From NCBI GenBank assembly GCA_036023115.1, contig JAYKKT010000048.1:9214501-9278500 (forward strand): a stretch of 64,000 nucleotides of DNA, read 5' to 3'. Positions 1 through 12,346 of the stretch are shown here, one piece after another. The notes below the pieces were generated by a model, which did not search any database, was not told the origin of the DNA, and saw only the letters and a list, made by a program, of their open reading frames with translations. The translations under genes and the position numbers were made by a program. Position 1 is the first letter of the stretch. Every line of letters starts with the position of its first letter. Origin of the DNA: Brasenia schreberi. Taxonomy: Eukaryota > Streptophyta > Magnoliopsida > Nymphaeales > Cabombaceae.

Positions 1-470
1 GTTTCAGTCAATATAATACGCATCAAATAAACAAAGATATATATGTATATACATTAGAGAGAGAAAGTGGGAGTTAATAGGTTCATCCCATACTCTCCAC
101 TATCCATACCAATCTAGACCATAGGATTGAATAGATGAATGGTTTATGTCAAAAAAGCAAAAAGTGAAAATATATATTATATATACTTTATACTTTTTCT
201 AAAAAGCAAACTTTATCTTTTGCTCTTTTTTATCTAAATCATCTTTGTGTAAACCTATGGTACAGATTGACATGGATAGTCTCACATAGATAAGAGTCTA
301 ACAACTCTCATTCTAGATAATTGTTTTTCGGCCCTAAAAATATGGTCGAGTATAAGTGAGTAGGATCCAATCACTATATATATATGAACCATTGCTTTTC
401 GGGATATAAGTATAATAATATTGTGTTCATACTTTTTCAAAAACTCTTAATTTTTTTTATTTATACTTTA

Positions 471-509
471 GCCGACCCGTCTAGTATGAGAAAAGGCTTA
501 GTTGTTGTA
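471..509 (+). mobile_element. RTE LINE 3'-end fragment
   Basis: This 39-bp piece matches the last bases of the RTE LINE family seen intact at 48.6 kb: the final codons, the stop, then the short tail with GGCTTAGTTGTTGT. It has no coding content. I found no clear target duplication around it. Confidence 0.7.
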
Positions 510-2862
510 TATTTTTACTACAAAAAAGAAATGGATGGCCAAGATCCGGCTTATATATATATATATATATTGAGATCTTATAGGATACTGGGACAATTCT
601 AAGTTCATGGTGCTTGGTTCATGTTCACAAGGAACAAAGAAATACTCGACTTCTGCCCCCTCTAAACTAGCAGGGAGTAGCTACACTCAGGACTATATTT
701 TCACCTTTATAATGCCTGTTTTTTTCATAGGAATGGTGGGTCTGACAGACCCTTACCATATGCTCCTGGGTATGACCTGCTCTCTCATCAAATAACAGTC
801 TGCTTAAGCCAGTGCACTATGCCCTTTCCGCCACCGGTGTACTGTGTAGAGAATAAAAGACTGGGAATGACACGACTTATTCAAGGAAATGTTCGATTAT
901 AGGCGCTTATTGTTCTTTCTCTGCTCAGCATTCAAGGACTTGATTTAACCATCATCGATTTAATCGCAAAATGAAATTAGAATAAGAACAGGTACAATGA
1001 TTACCAAAAAGATTAAGAACAGGACTTGATTTATTGACACGATAAAGTATATAGACATGAGCAAATATGCATACCCACATATGAAACTCTACGATGCTAA
1101 AACTTACCACATTCATTCTCCTCTCATAAAGGTCTGGTGCAGGCATTCAAGGATAACCTTGGAAGCCATAACGATGCCAAGTTTAAACCATTTCCCGTTG
1201 TAGGTGGCACTCTCAGGAAGTACCTGTAGAAAATTAGGATCTCCATCAGAAGCCCCTGATAACGGTTGACCCATCAAAACACCCACAAACAAACACACAT
1301 AGAGTCAATGTTAACACGAAAGCAGTTCATGAAAACTATTGCCAAAACGAAACAGTTCACGAAAACACGTCTGCGCCCATGCTACAGGTACATGCAAAAC
1401 CATATAAGATGCGAATAATTCATGACAGACAGCATAGAGACACTTCACAGTTCACACAAACACCTGAAGCCGCATGACATAGAATAGACAGTTCATGGAA
1501 ATACCTATACACGCACGAGCACACACAAAAGTTCACGGAAGCACGTTTACAGAAACACTTGAAATCGTATAACATAGAATAGACAGTTCCTGGAAGTACC
1601 TACATGCAGACGCAAGCACAAAACCATACAACATACACTTAAAGAGGAAGCACACACATGCACGCATTTAACATACAGATGGATGAACATGCACAGGCAC
1701 AGAGAGAGCCATATGATGTACAAACAGTTCATGAGAGCATAAATACATAACCATATAACATGCAGATAGAATATGAAAGCACGTACAAAATTACAAACAT
1801 GTAAATATAAAACTGTACAACTATGTAAACATACACATAGCTCATGAAAGCATGTTTATACACATACCAGCTCGTGTATACAAAGTGATAGAACAAGGAC
1901 AGCTCATGAAAGGGTGCGTCCACATTCACAGCTATATGTTTAATTTATATGTTATTACATACAATTAAGATTATCTCATAAAACTGTCGACAACTATCAC
2001 ATAAATTAGAAAAGGTCAATATATGAATTCATCAAAATTACCGTCTTGATAGGTTAATTCACTAATAAAGTAATAGATCAATATACATTAAGTGTCTTAC
2101 AACATCGTACTAAAAAATATTCAAAATAGATAGTGCCAAGACGGACACAGGAAAAGAGCGGGTGCAAGCATCGGAGTGTTTAACACATGAAACCCTACTA
2201 TTAGTGTCTATGTGATATAGGAAACCATACACTTAATGGATGCATATGCGCATACATGCAGAAATGCATAACAGAGGTTTCATAATACACACTCGGACAT
2301 GGTATTGGAAAACAGAAAAGTGCTTACGGAACAAACTCAACAGAAAATCTCTGTACAAAGCATTACCGAACTCACCAGAAGATCTAAATGCAAAGCAGTC
2401 GAATACATTTTAACACCTCCATTTCTCGTATACCAATTAGGAGGAAGCAATTAATATCTAATTGGTCTCAGTGCAAGGAGAGAGTTCATCATCTTAGAGC
2501 ACCGATCATTTTGTTCACTTGGCCAAGGAGGGTCAGGTGCAGAATAGAGGTGGACAAATTGTACAAGAAAAAAGGAAGCAATCATGTGTACAACTCAGAC
2601 TATAGGCAAACAGTATACCAAATTTGCAAAAAAGAATGCATATCAAGGACATGTCGATGTAACTTTTTTCTGCAATAAAACCACCATGCCAGAAGAAATA
2701 GTTGGAAGCAGGGAAGATAAATAGAAGCATAGAGGAAACTATACTATAAGTAGCACCCGTCAGAAAATATAAAGCCGAAGTACGGGAAGCAAATGCGTTG
2801 TTCCAAGTTTCTGTGACAGGAAAATCTCATGAACAATCTTGATGGGACAATAATCATAAAAG
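510..2862. other. No supported gene
   Basis: This stretch is AT-rich, with scattered short open frames and no recognisable domain. Around 1300-1930 it holds many loosely repeated words built on 'cacatgca' and 'gttcatgaaa', giving a degenerate low-complexity look. A spliced 3' part of the minus-strand STN1 gene could lie here, but nothing in the sequence shows it. Confidence 0.4.
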
Positions 2863-3064
2863 CTACTGCGCAGGAGATGGTTGATCGTAGTATCTGTTTG
2901 CAAGGCGTATGCAATCCAACCAGTGGAGGATCTCCATGTTGGGATCTTTCTGAATGATGACACTCGACACAGCGATTTGCAGGCAGCTCCTGAAGTGGGT
3001 GACTCGCCCACGGACCCTGGCAAGCTTACCTAGTTGAAGCAATGTAATTTGCTTCAGACGAAAA
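2863..3064 (-). pseudogene. STN1: STN1 (CST complex) C-terminal exon, N-terminus not found
   Basis: STN1 is the OB-fold subunit of the CST (CTC1-STN1-TEN1) complex, which protects telomere ends and helps lagging-strand fill-in. The minus-strand frame reads ARVRGRV, then DPNMEILHWLDCIRLA and YYD, then a stop. This matches the end of plant STN1 proteins, where RVRGRV and DPNxEILHWL are conserved. An acceptor (catgcag) precedes the exon, so it would encode about 66 residues. Plant STN1 is about 160 residues, and I could not find the upstream OB-fold half (the usual DDGTGC segment) in the next 2 kb. It may be the last exon of a live gene with diverged upstream exons, or a 5'-truncated relic. The family call is fairly firm. 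The pseudogene status is a guess. Confidence 0.6.
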
Positions 3065-3069
3065 CTGCA

Positions 3070-4790
3070 TGAACAGAAGAACAAAGAACACGATAGGAAG
3101 ACGAGAAAAGACAACTTACATGCATTCTTTTACAATCTCAAAGCCAAGGCTTCTGAAAAAGAGTCTACTCATGTATAGGGGATTCAGAGAGAGTTGGCAT
3201 TGTAAGAAAAGCCTGTCTGTGGAACTAACTACCTTTTGATACCTCTTCGTCATTTTTGAGTACAGCAGCATGTATATAATGGCATCCATACCGTCATTTG
3301 TGTGCTTTTATGTACAAAAGAGCCTTGGAAGCACTGCGAACTGCATGCATTGCAGTGGGCATGCTTTGAATCATTATCGAAGTTCCTATTTCTTTCTACG
3401 TTGTCAATATCTTACTTATTCTACTATGACCATAACCACCGTTTAAGGCTCCTATTAATTCAGCATACATTCTTTAGTCTCCTAATAAGCCCCCTCGCAA
3501 CATGGTGAATCCTAGCTGCCAATATTGGCACAGGCTTACAAATCATGTAACTGCCTTACAGCGGCTCTTAAAAGTTGTTTGAGTACCCTCCAGCAATATA
3601 AGATTCAAAACCAAAACAAAGCCTTCACATGCACTACATGGGCTCGGTTACATGGATATTAGTTACCCATTTTGGTCTATCCTGCGTCATATCCGAATTT
3701 TCACCTAAATGAACATGACTGTATTCGAGTTCTTTCAAGCGACAGAAGAGAAAACGCATATAGTTGAAACGAAAAGTCTATATGAGGGTTGCTTATTTCG
3801 TGTTGAATGATTTGCAAGCACATGGATTCCATCAAACATGAGGGGACTAGGGGAACTGGTCAGGGGACAGAGAAAAACAAAGGAAATGGGGAAAGAACAA
3901 GCAAACAAATCCACGTGAAGGTTGTAGATCCAAAATCTTCGAACTCAAATTCTTTCCACATCTCTACTTCTTGTAGAGTGACCGGGATATGATTAGCGCA
4001 AGCTCAATCTAATTAGACTTTTAATGTCACTTGATATGATAAGTGGGAAAAAAATTGTTCACAAGAAATCGTTGCCCAGAAAAAGCAGTTGCTTCATAAA
4101 ACAGAAAGCATAAACAAAGTTATCTTGCAACGATGAACATATCTCACATTAACTACATGACACATAGTTCTCTATCTGCTGACATTGGATAAGCACATAC
4201 AGTTTCCCTCAAGAAAAGAAAGAGAGAGCCGATTGTTTTATGCAAACTTTTTCATGAATGGTCCATATCACAGCCTATGCAATAACTAAACTCTCAAAGA
4301 GCACGAATCATAATTCCAAGACTGCATTTGGTTATTAGGAGACAAGTTTCTTCCCTGCATCAATCAAATGGCGCATGAATGACAATGGCCGTGCTTCCTT
4401 TGTCATCTCCTTACGAAGGGAACAGAGGAATAGGATCTCTGTCCATTGCAAGCACGAGGAACATGCATAAAGCCGCATTGCATCTCCCAAGATTCAAAAT
4501 CCAGAAAAACACAATTTCATGGAAATGCATCTAGACTACATAAACGCTAGCTCGCAAATAGTAAAGAGAGCTCAAAACACACCCTATGTAAAAGCAAAAA
4601 AGCAAAAAGGAACTGACGTTTAAAAAACCCTAATTACCAATTAGGTGGGAAAATGATCACTGGAATAAGAATCTTCTCTAGATCCAGACTGATGGAAATG
4701 AAAGAACGGAGAGAAAAAAGAGACTAAGAAATTAACCCCAAAATCCAAATAGATCTAGAATTATAGGAGAGAGACAGAGACAGAGAATTA
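3070..4790. other. Possible STN1 introns or upstream sequence
   Basis: If STN1 is spliced, this is where its upstream exons and introns should lie on the minus strand. I translated it in the minus frames and saw no OB-fold motif. A telobox (AAACCCTAA) sits at 4625-4633. A minus-strand frame at about 4370-4470 reads KEMTKEARPLSFMRHLIDAGKKL before two stops; I do not recognise it. Confidence 0.3.
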
Positions 4791-4880
4791 CCAAATTGAA
4801 TGCTAGGCTTTCCGACGAAGCTGATGAGAGAGAGAACCGGCACGCCGCTTCCTTTGAGATTTGTTTGGGCGGGAAAAAAT
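4790..4880 (-). promoter_or_regulatory. Possible minus-strand promoter and 5' leader with E2F-like site
   Basis: On the minus strand a GC-richer, CT-rich leader runs from about 4860 to a donor-like 'ttg|gtaattc' near 4792. Just upstream, GGCGGGAAA at 4868-4876 matches the E2F consensus (TTTCCCGCC on the other strand). E2F sites mark S-phase genes in plants, which would suit a telomere-replication gene such as STN1. The link to the STN1 exon 1.8 kb away is inference. Confidence 0.35.
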
Positions 4881-5066
4881 GGCGGGTTCTTCACGTCCAC
4901 CTTCTTTCAGCTTTTGAGAAATTCACAAATAAAAGGTTACTCACTCAGCTACTCACATAAACGACCTAACTTTTAAAATTACAGTTAACTGCCACCCATT
5001 TGAAGTGTGCACTGTTATATATATATATTGGTGAGTTTGTTCCTTAAGAACTTTTCTGTTGAGTTT

Positions 5067-5226
<160 letters not shown>

Positions 5227-5408
5227 TGGGTTTCTAACATCCACTTCTTTCATTTTCTGAGAAATTCACAAATAAAAGGTTAGTCAATTAGGTACTCACA
5301 TAAACGACATAACTTTTAAAAAATTTCAGTTAACTACCATCCATCTGAAGTGTGCAACTGAATATATAAGTCTAATATGTTTGTCGTGTTATATATTTAC
5401 CATTTCTT

Positions 5409-5703
5409 TGAAAATCTCGATCATTCATCCCTTAGAAAAAGATGATTGCATTCAAAAGTAGAAATACAAAACCTTACATTTTTTTTGGTGTACCTATTCT
5501 CACATAGATCTTTCACTTTTAAATTCAATCATTTTTTAGATGGATGATTGAGATTTTCAAGATACTGAATACATAGAGAAGCCAAAATATTAGACTCGTG
5601 TTCTCATGTAGACTTATTTTTAGGTGTACACATTCTCATCTAAACCTTTTGCTTTTAAGTTCAATCATTTATTTTTTAAGACGAACGGTGAAGATTTTCA
5701 ACG
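5409..5703. repeat. Foldback MITE-like element plus half copy
   Basis: The arm starting TGAAAATCTCGATCATTC at 5409 pairs with its near-perfect inverted copy ending at 5559, giving a foldback of about 150 bp. A second copy of the right arm only (TTCAATCATTTATTTT through GAAGATTTTCAAC) lies at 5660-5703. There is no coding capacity. This looks like a non-autonomous DNA transposon with a partial duplication. Confidence 0.6.
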
Positions 5704-5935
5704 AGAGTAAATAGAGAGAGAAGAAGAACAATGCAATACACTCGGTCCCTCCTAGTGTGTCAGATTTTTTCTTTAACATTCATTGCATTCAATGCTTTAG
5801 TGACCACTATAATGATTAAGGGTTTCAAAAAAAATAAGAACAATGTTATTATAAATGTTCTTAAAAAGTAAGAGTTGAGTATGAATTAGTGGCATTAGTG
5901 ATAGATAAGATATAATAACTTTACATATCTATATA

Positions 5936-6130
5936 TAGACATGTCCAATTCTAGGTTTCATGACGGTTCCGGTTCTTGTTTCATGGCGGTTTCAGTTCTG
6001 ATTTCGGTTTCATGGTGGTTTCGGATTCATATATGTTTTCTGATGGTTTTGAATCCGGTTTTTGGACGATTTCATAGCAACGCCAAATCTAGTTTTGAGT
6101 GATTCCGGATTTGATTTATTACATTATCTA
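5936..6130 (-). mobile_element. Candidate hAT terminal and subterminal repeat region
   Basis: The segment begins TAGACATGTCCA and is packed with degenerate copies of GGTTTCATGG, CGGTTTC and CCGGTTC. Arrays of this kind are common as subterminal repeats in plant hAT elements. An inverted counterpart (ATCATGTCTA, ending at 14040) lies beyond the transposase remnant, but the 8-bp flanks do not match, so pairing of the two ends is unproven. Confidence 0.4.
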
Positions 6131-8072
6131 CACATATATTACATTAAAAAGGATATAGTTACATCATATAAGTTCTTATAAGTAATAACTTATAACTTAT
6201 TAGTATTACATTAATTAATTAATTTATGTATACATGATATATTATATTATAAAATACATAGACTATGTAGTAGTAATGTAGCTATGGAAGTATATATTAA
6301 TATATATACATAATGTTAATAATATAATTATGTAAGCATATGATATATGTAATATATTATGTAATATAACTATATATGTATTATATTACATATATAAAAT
6401 AATAAGACATTAAACTGAAGTTATAATATTATAAAATATAATATAATATAGTATAAAAATTCATAAAAAATGTAATATATAATACAAATAAAAGAAATAA
6501 TGGGCTTGACTATAATTTACATACCTATTAATTATGCCTACGTATCCTCTTAGGTGAAGAGGAATTAAAGCTCACGTAGTTCTCTTACCTTTTAGTAGAA
6601 ACTCTTTACCTACTAAAATGATTTGACTCTAAACTTAATCATTATTGTCACTCCATCCTTGCGTGAGCTCAGTGTCAATAGTACTCGTACTAGTTTTTCC
6701 TACAATAGTATAATCTTTGATATATATGTCAACCATCACTTCTTCACATTCTTTTGCTCGATGCCTTTCTCTTATCCAATCATCTAGGTAAACTTGAGCT
6801 TCTAAAGTCTCGGGTTATAAGTTACAACGGTGTTCGTCTAATATATTACCACTTATACTAAATACTTGTTCTACAATAACAGTTAAGGTTAGAACAACAA
6901 AAACATCTTTAGCAATTAAAGATAAATATTTGATAAGTAAGTTGATGCTCTCGCCATCATTTTAAAAATATAATTTCTTTCAATCCTCATCTTCTTCAAA
7001 TTCATGAAGACCATAATAAGTAGCATTATATACCTCAAACCAATCGAGTCCATAGATTTTAGCCACTTTCTAAGTCCATATTTCAAAATATGACTAAAAA
7101 AATCACTACCAAGAGAGGAGGATACATGACTGCCATTGTTTTCTTCTTTTACTTGTGAAACAAAATCACCATACACAGAACTATAATCGATACATAATTG
7201 ATTAATGTGTAATCTTGCATGATTGATTTTAGTGTTGATATCCTTAATCCCATTTAATGAAAGATCATTATAATAAGCATTCAAAAATAATTTTAAGCTT
7301 TCTAATTTTAATCTATGATCTAATGCAACAACAACTAAACTAATTGCTAGAAGATCTATATAATAATTAAGTCATTTTTGTCATCTCTTACACTGAATGG
7401 GATAAGTAAAAATCGATATGAAATTGTGATAATGTATGAACTACTTTTAAAGCTTGATAAACAAATAAATGACAAGCCAAATAGTAAATACCAGATAATA
7501 CATTTGTGGTATTATTAAAAATAAAAAGAGATCTAACATATGTTTACAAACATCTCAGTTAGATTCAAACAAATTTGATTATTAAAAATGAAGGTGCATA
7601 AACTCTATTAATAAGTTTTTGTAGGATATAGTTACTGTAAATACCCAAAATTTTTCTCAAAATAATTTGATCTTTTAGAAATTTTGCCTTTTTAAGGAAA
7701 AATCGTGGTTTTGGGTCTTTTAAGGGTTTTCAAATAAAGACACCTTAAACAAACTCATTTTCGCACCAAAATTTTGTGACAACCTCAAAATAAAGGTAAA
7801 TTGCACTTCTCTTAGAAAAAATAAATTTTGACAAAGAGCCCAAAAAATGACTACTTTGGCCTCAAGCCCAAATTGGCAGCATTCTGCCTGTTCAAATGAT
7901 TTCATCTAAAGAAAAGATGGTTTCAAACAATTTTCTTCAAAGAAACAAAAATGAATGAGACATTGGGAACCAAACCCAAAAATGTTTGCAAAAATATCAA
8001 ATTTGCAGAACCTTGAAATTTAAATCAAATCAGGCCTCGAAAATTCACCCGATTGAGTATAATCTTACTCTG

Positions 8073-8172
8073 GGACCCTACACCCATCAAGGGTTAAAGT
8101 GGTCCGACACCCTACATTCATCATGGGTTAAAGTGGTTTAATACCCTACACCCAACAAAGGGTTAAAGTGGT
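8073..8172 (+). repeat. Three imperfect tandem copies inside the LTR
   Basis: Three successive units of about 33 bp are built on 'ccctacacccatcaagggtt' and 'aaagtggt', diverged by several bases each. They lie in the U3-like part of the solo LTR, where enhancer-like repeats are common. Confidence 0.8.
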
Positions 8173-8587
8173 TGAATCGGTGAAGACCAACTCACAGGGA
8201 GAAAGTAGGTCGCCCGTGCAAATAAACACTGGGAATGTAACTTAGTTGTTCTTAAATAAAAGAATATTTGAAGATTTTGACAAAACTCAATATTTTCAAA
8301 TATATTTCAAATGAAATAGATTTAAATAATGAAAAAGGAAATATTTGAAACCATAAATGAAAAGGGATAAAGTCCAGATCAAATCAAGGATAAGAACAAA
8401 TCAGGATGAGAGCGAGGATAAAGGCGACAATTGAACCAAGCCTGCATTAAACCATGACCAGGCCAAGCTCACATATCTTGATCGGACCAATGTGACTCAT
8501 CTAATCAAAGCTCCATGAAGAAGGGGACTTGACTCAAGCATGCAAGGTGGATTCAAATAAAGGTTAGAGCTCATTCAAAGCCTCAAG

Positions 8588-8755
8588 TTCGAACGACCAA
8601 GAAGAGCATGAAGCAGATGACGATTAAAGTGGGACAAAGGAGGTTCATATCAAATTTAAATGTGATCCAATTTCGAACGACCAAGAAGAGCATGAAGCAG
8701 ATGACGATTAAAGTGGGACAAAGGAGGTTCATATCAAATTTAAATGTGATCCAAT
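8588..8755 (+). repeat. Exact 84-bp tandem duplication
   Basis: Two 84-bp units starting TTCGAACGACCAAGAAGAG are identical by eye and directly adjacent. Because 84 is divisible by three, the duplication leaves an open frame on both strands here, which explains the long frames at 8583-9045. I do not treat those as genes. Confidence 0.9.
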
Positions 8756-11599
8756 TGAAGCTCAAATGGAACCAAACAAATGGTGGGTTAATCATGGCAT
8801 ACAAAGGTGAGTCACAATTCAACCAATGCAAGAGAACCAAGACCGCAACATCAAGCCAACGGTTTGCACCCAGTCCGGCCAACCATGCCCAAGTGCACCT
8901 AGTCGACCGAACCCACCATGGCCAATCCATCCTTGATTTAATTGGTCAAACATTTCTTTATCAAACCACTTTAGCCTTACCTAACCAAATAAACTTTGAA
9001 CATGCATACCTTGATCGAACCACCTTAACTGAACCCACCATTTGACTCAACACATGCTAGCCGATTGTGACCGAACCCACTTGGCTGGACACACATACCT
9101 TAGCCAACTTAATCCACCCACCTTGACCCAAGATGGACCACTCTAAGGCCCACATGAGTCCATGTGGCCAGCCAAGAGTTGGGTCAAGACTTGGGTTCCA
9201 AAAGTCCAATTAAGCCCAATTCAAGACCCACCAAAAGCCTATAAAAAGACACCTTGTGGGGGCTCATTTCAAACATCTAGCACTTGGAAGGACCTTCCAA
9301 AACATGAGAAAAGAGAGAGGGAGAGCTTAGGAGAGAGGGAAAGTGCTGCAAGTTAGAGAGAAAGTGAGAGAAAAGAAGAGAGAAGAGAGAAAAAAGAGGA
9401 AGAAGAAGAGGTGGTTTCAAGCAAGGAAGGTGTTGAATTCCCCATTGTGAATCCGGTTCTTGGACTGCTAAGTGAGTATTTCTTTTCATTTTCCAATCTA
9501 AATTTCTCTCTTAACATTCAATTCAAAGAAGGGGTTGTAATAATGAAGCTTGGTCTCCTCTCATGTTGTAATAGCAAGTAGATATCTTGTCAATTTCATT
9601 TTCTATGGACTCTATTTGTTTGTTTTCTTGATTCTACCTCTCCATACTCTATAAAACTCCTATAACTCTTAATCTCCTCTATGCTTAAGCTAATCTATAT
9701 ATTTGCATTCATTTTCCTTTAATAATTTACTTTGGGTTGCTGTGTTTATGTAATTTAAATTCGGTTGAGTTGAATCACGTATGTTGTAAAAATACTGAAA
9801 AACTGTTTTCAGCATCTCTGCATACGTATGATGCTTCAATTTTTATTTCTTCATCTCTATCCGATTGATATGAAATTTGGCACACTTCTCCTATACACAA
9901 ACACATCTCTAATAAAATTTTCAAGAATTTTAGAGCCGTGCAATCATATAATTAAAAGTATGTAAAATGGAAAAAAACCAAAACCATTTATGTACAGTCT
10001 GTTTTCCTACAATAGAGGTTAGGTAAAAGTTTCATAACTTTGTGTATGGTGATCCAAATCAAGTGAAACTTAGTTCATTAGAAAACTGACATTCATAGCT
10101 TTCCAGTAAAACCAAATTCACCAAAATTAGAGTTTTTGGCACCAAGATACAAACTCTTTTGTGAGTCTCTATATTTCTATTACAAAACAGTCTCCGGTGT
10201 CTGAGTAGAGACATTTTTTGGATATAATTCCGAAGAATCACACTTTTCAAAAATAGAACAAAAATATTTTCAAACCCTCCACACTTTCTCCTACTCACCG
10301 TGAATTTTTTATAATTTTTGAAAACTTGGAAGATACTCAAAGAAAATCAGAAATCAAGGTTTGAACATAACCAATTTCTGTTTTTCAGAACTTGGTAAAA
10401 ATTTGTCTTCCAAAACCCTTAGTGCACAAGTTTGTTCAAATTTTCTCAAGCTTTTCTTGAAGTGAATTTAGAATCTCACCTACACCAATGGCGCCTAGGC
10501 TGACCCTTGAGCGTCATTTGAAGAAAGGCTAAGGTAATAAGATCTTGCTTAGCCACAATCGCCCAAAAGTTGGAACTTTGCTAGTTTTGAAAACTAGCTG
10601 GCACGCTCGCATAAGCAAAATAGATTTGAGAAATTTATTTCAAGTCTCTACATAGGCTTGGAGTAAAATTTTTACATCTACAATTACAAACAATATTTGA
10701 TAAGTTGAGTTCCAACGATGTCCAACGTCTTTTAAAAAATTTCTTTGTCTTCTACATTTTACTTTATAAAAATTTACTCATTCATTTCTAACATTAGGAT
10801 GACTTCAAAGAAAATTAAGTGTGTTTCTAATAGGTTGTATTTCAAGTCATATAATCTTCAAACCATCTTTTACACATAGGTTAAGTACATGTCAAGCACA
10901 TCGAATATGAAAAAATTTACCTCCTAAAATAGGCTGACATATTCGTTGTAATTAAAAAATAACTCACGTATTTGCAACAACATTATCAAATGAAATTAAA
11001 AATTCTTTACAAGATAATCAATATTCTTTAAAAAATGATTTTAAGGTTTAGCAAATATTTTATAGAGTGTGTGATTTATCGAAACAATGAAGTACAAGAA
11101 GACATTTTTGAATTGACCAACTCTTGTCTATCCAATGAATGGTAACTCCTATATATGTATGCAACTGCCAATTACCAGTCCATATATTAACACATAGTAA
11201 TATACTAGGCTCAAATGAATAAAAAAATGAATCTAACTTTTTTTCTTCTATAATTTACGAATATGTTTACTAACCGATTGCCCAAAAATAGATGTAGTTA
11301 AAGAATTATAAGCATTTTTTTTATAATCAACAAATCCAAGTTTTTGACAAAAATTAAAAGGAAGATATTCTACTAAAATAAAACGTGCAAACTCCTCTCT
11401 ATCTCGAGTAGAGTTGTAGTGGAAAAGCCCCATAAAAGCAGATCCACTAGCAGAGGAACTCGCATGCGCAAAAAATTGTATACCTTTTTCATAACATGAT
11501 TTCTTAGTGTGTTATAACTATCTCCTGACTTAAAATTATATACCTTATTACAATACTTATACTTCACCTGATTTACATTGCCTTGTGTATTATATAATT

Positions 11600-12340
11600 T
11601 TACAAAGTGAATTTTAAATAAATTGGATCCTTATGACTTAACTTTTGGAGGGCATCCTATATGTGTAGATTGTACTTGTTGAACTTCGTGTGGCAAAATG
11701 GTTTCATGCACAAATGATAGGTTAGTATCTATACTGCTATCTATATTTGAATTGAGTGGTATTAGCATTATAGGTTATTGGCATTATAGGTCTTTGAAGA
11801 ATATGGTAAGTCTGTCTTCTCTTCAAAATGACTTCTCCTTTGTTTTTAGAACTATAAGAACCATCACCATGGTAAGCCACTAAAAATAACTGAATAAATT
11901 AAAAAATAAATAAAATATGAATACAATGGTATAAAAAATAGAGAAGGAAATTTAAGAACCAGTTAAATGTGACTTTTATATATGTTGTCAAAATATAGTA
12001 GTTGAATTAAAAATAAAATACTCAAATGTCTCAAATTAACCGAATTCAACTGCTAGATGAAGACTAGGATCACCAGAGCAAGAGCAAATGGAAGAAGAGC
12101 ATGTGAGTTTGTGATTTTTGTTTTTGAAAGATGCTTTTTATAGAACAAAAATACTATTAATAAATCATTTATATTTATAAAAATATTTGTAAATATTGAA
12201 AAACTTAGCGCCACGTGACACTCAGTGACTAGCCTATCTCATCAATTGATTTCGATTTCGAGTCGAATTTGAACCCAAAACTCATGGTTCGATCAATTTA
12301 TATTTATAATAAAGTTCTTGTTTAGGTCTTAAGCTATTCA
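11600..12340. other. AT-rich 5' part of the hAT element, no gene
   Basis: This is non-coding sequence upstream of the hAT transposase relic, ending in degenerate 'ttcgatttcgagtcgaa' words like those at the other hAT end. I see no gene. Confidence 0.4.
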
Positions 12341-12346
12341 ATAACA

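Larger units (their letters stand above)
7636..10682 (+). mobile_element. Long solo LTR inserted in the hAT element
   Basis: The segment starts TGTAAATACCC and ends CTACA. It is flanked by gttac and attac (4 of 5 bases match), as expected for a 5-bp retroviral-type target duplication. hAT transposase coding stops at one edge and resumes at the other, which fixes both borders. It contains no gag or pol. A TATA-like CTATAAAAAG lies at about 9240. Length is about 3.05 kb, long for an LTR but within the range of Ty3/gypsy Tat/Athila types. That assignment is inference. Internal tandem repeats lie at 8073-8172 and 8588-8755. Confidence 0.65.
6690..11580 (-). pseudogene. Decayed hAT (Ac/Tam3-type) transposase, split by an LTR
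   Basis: Read on the minus strand from 11.58 kb downward, the pieces follow the order of a plant hAT transposase. A BED-type finger comes first (KYKYCNKVYNF with LRNHVMKK, about 11.5 kb). Next is the EEFARFILVEYLPFNF block (about 11.4 kb), then HVLNLCVKDGLK and DVGHRWNSTYQ (about 10.75-10.9 kb). Beyond the inserted LTR come NVLSGIYYLACHLF-like residues (about 7.5 kb), a 122-residue open piece at 6916-7284, and the C-terminal dimerisation block (LTVIVEQVFSISGNILDEHR, LEAQVYLDDWIRER, 6.7-6.9 kb). Stops and frameshifts are frequent, so it cannot encode active transposase. The 7636-10682 segment is a later insertion. Confidence 0.8.

Noticed and set aside
1113..1298. Frame with splice-like borders around 1130-1290 (minus strand)
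   Set aside because: A donor-like and an acceptor-like site flank it, but no frame gives a recognisable protein. It could be a 3' UTR exon of the STN1 locus or chance.
8583..9045. Overlapping 115- and 145-codon frames
   Set aside because: They exist because an exact 84-bp duplication inside the LTR preserves frame. There is no domain, and the LTR explains the sequence.
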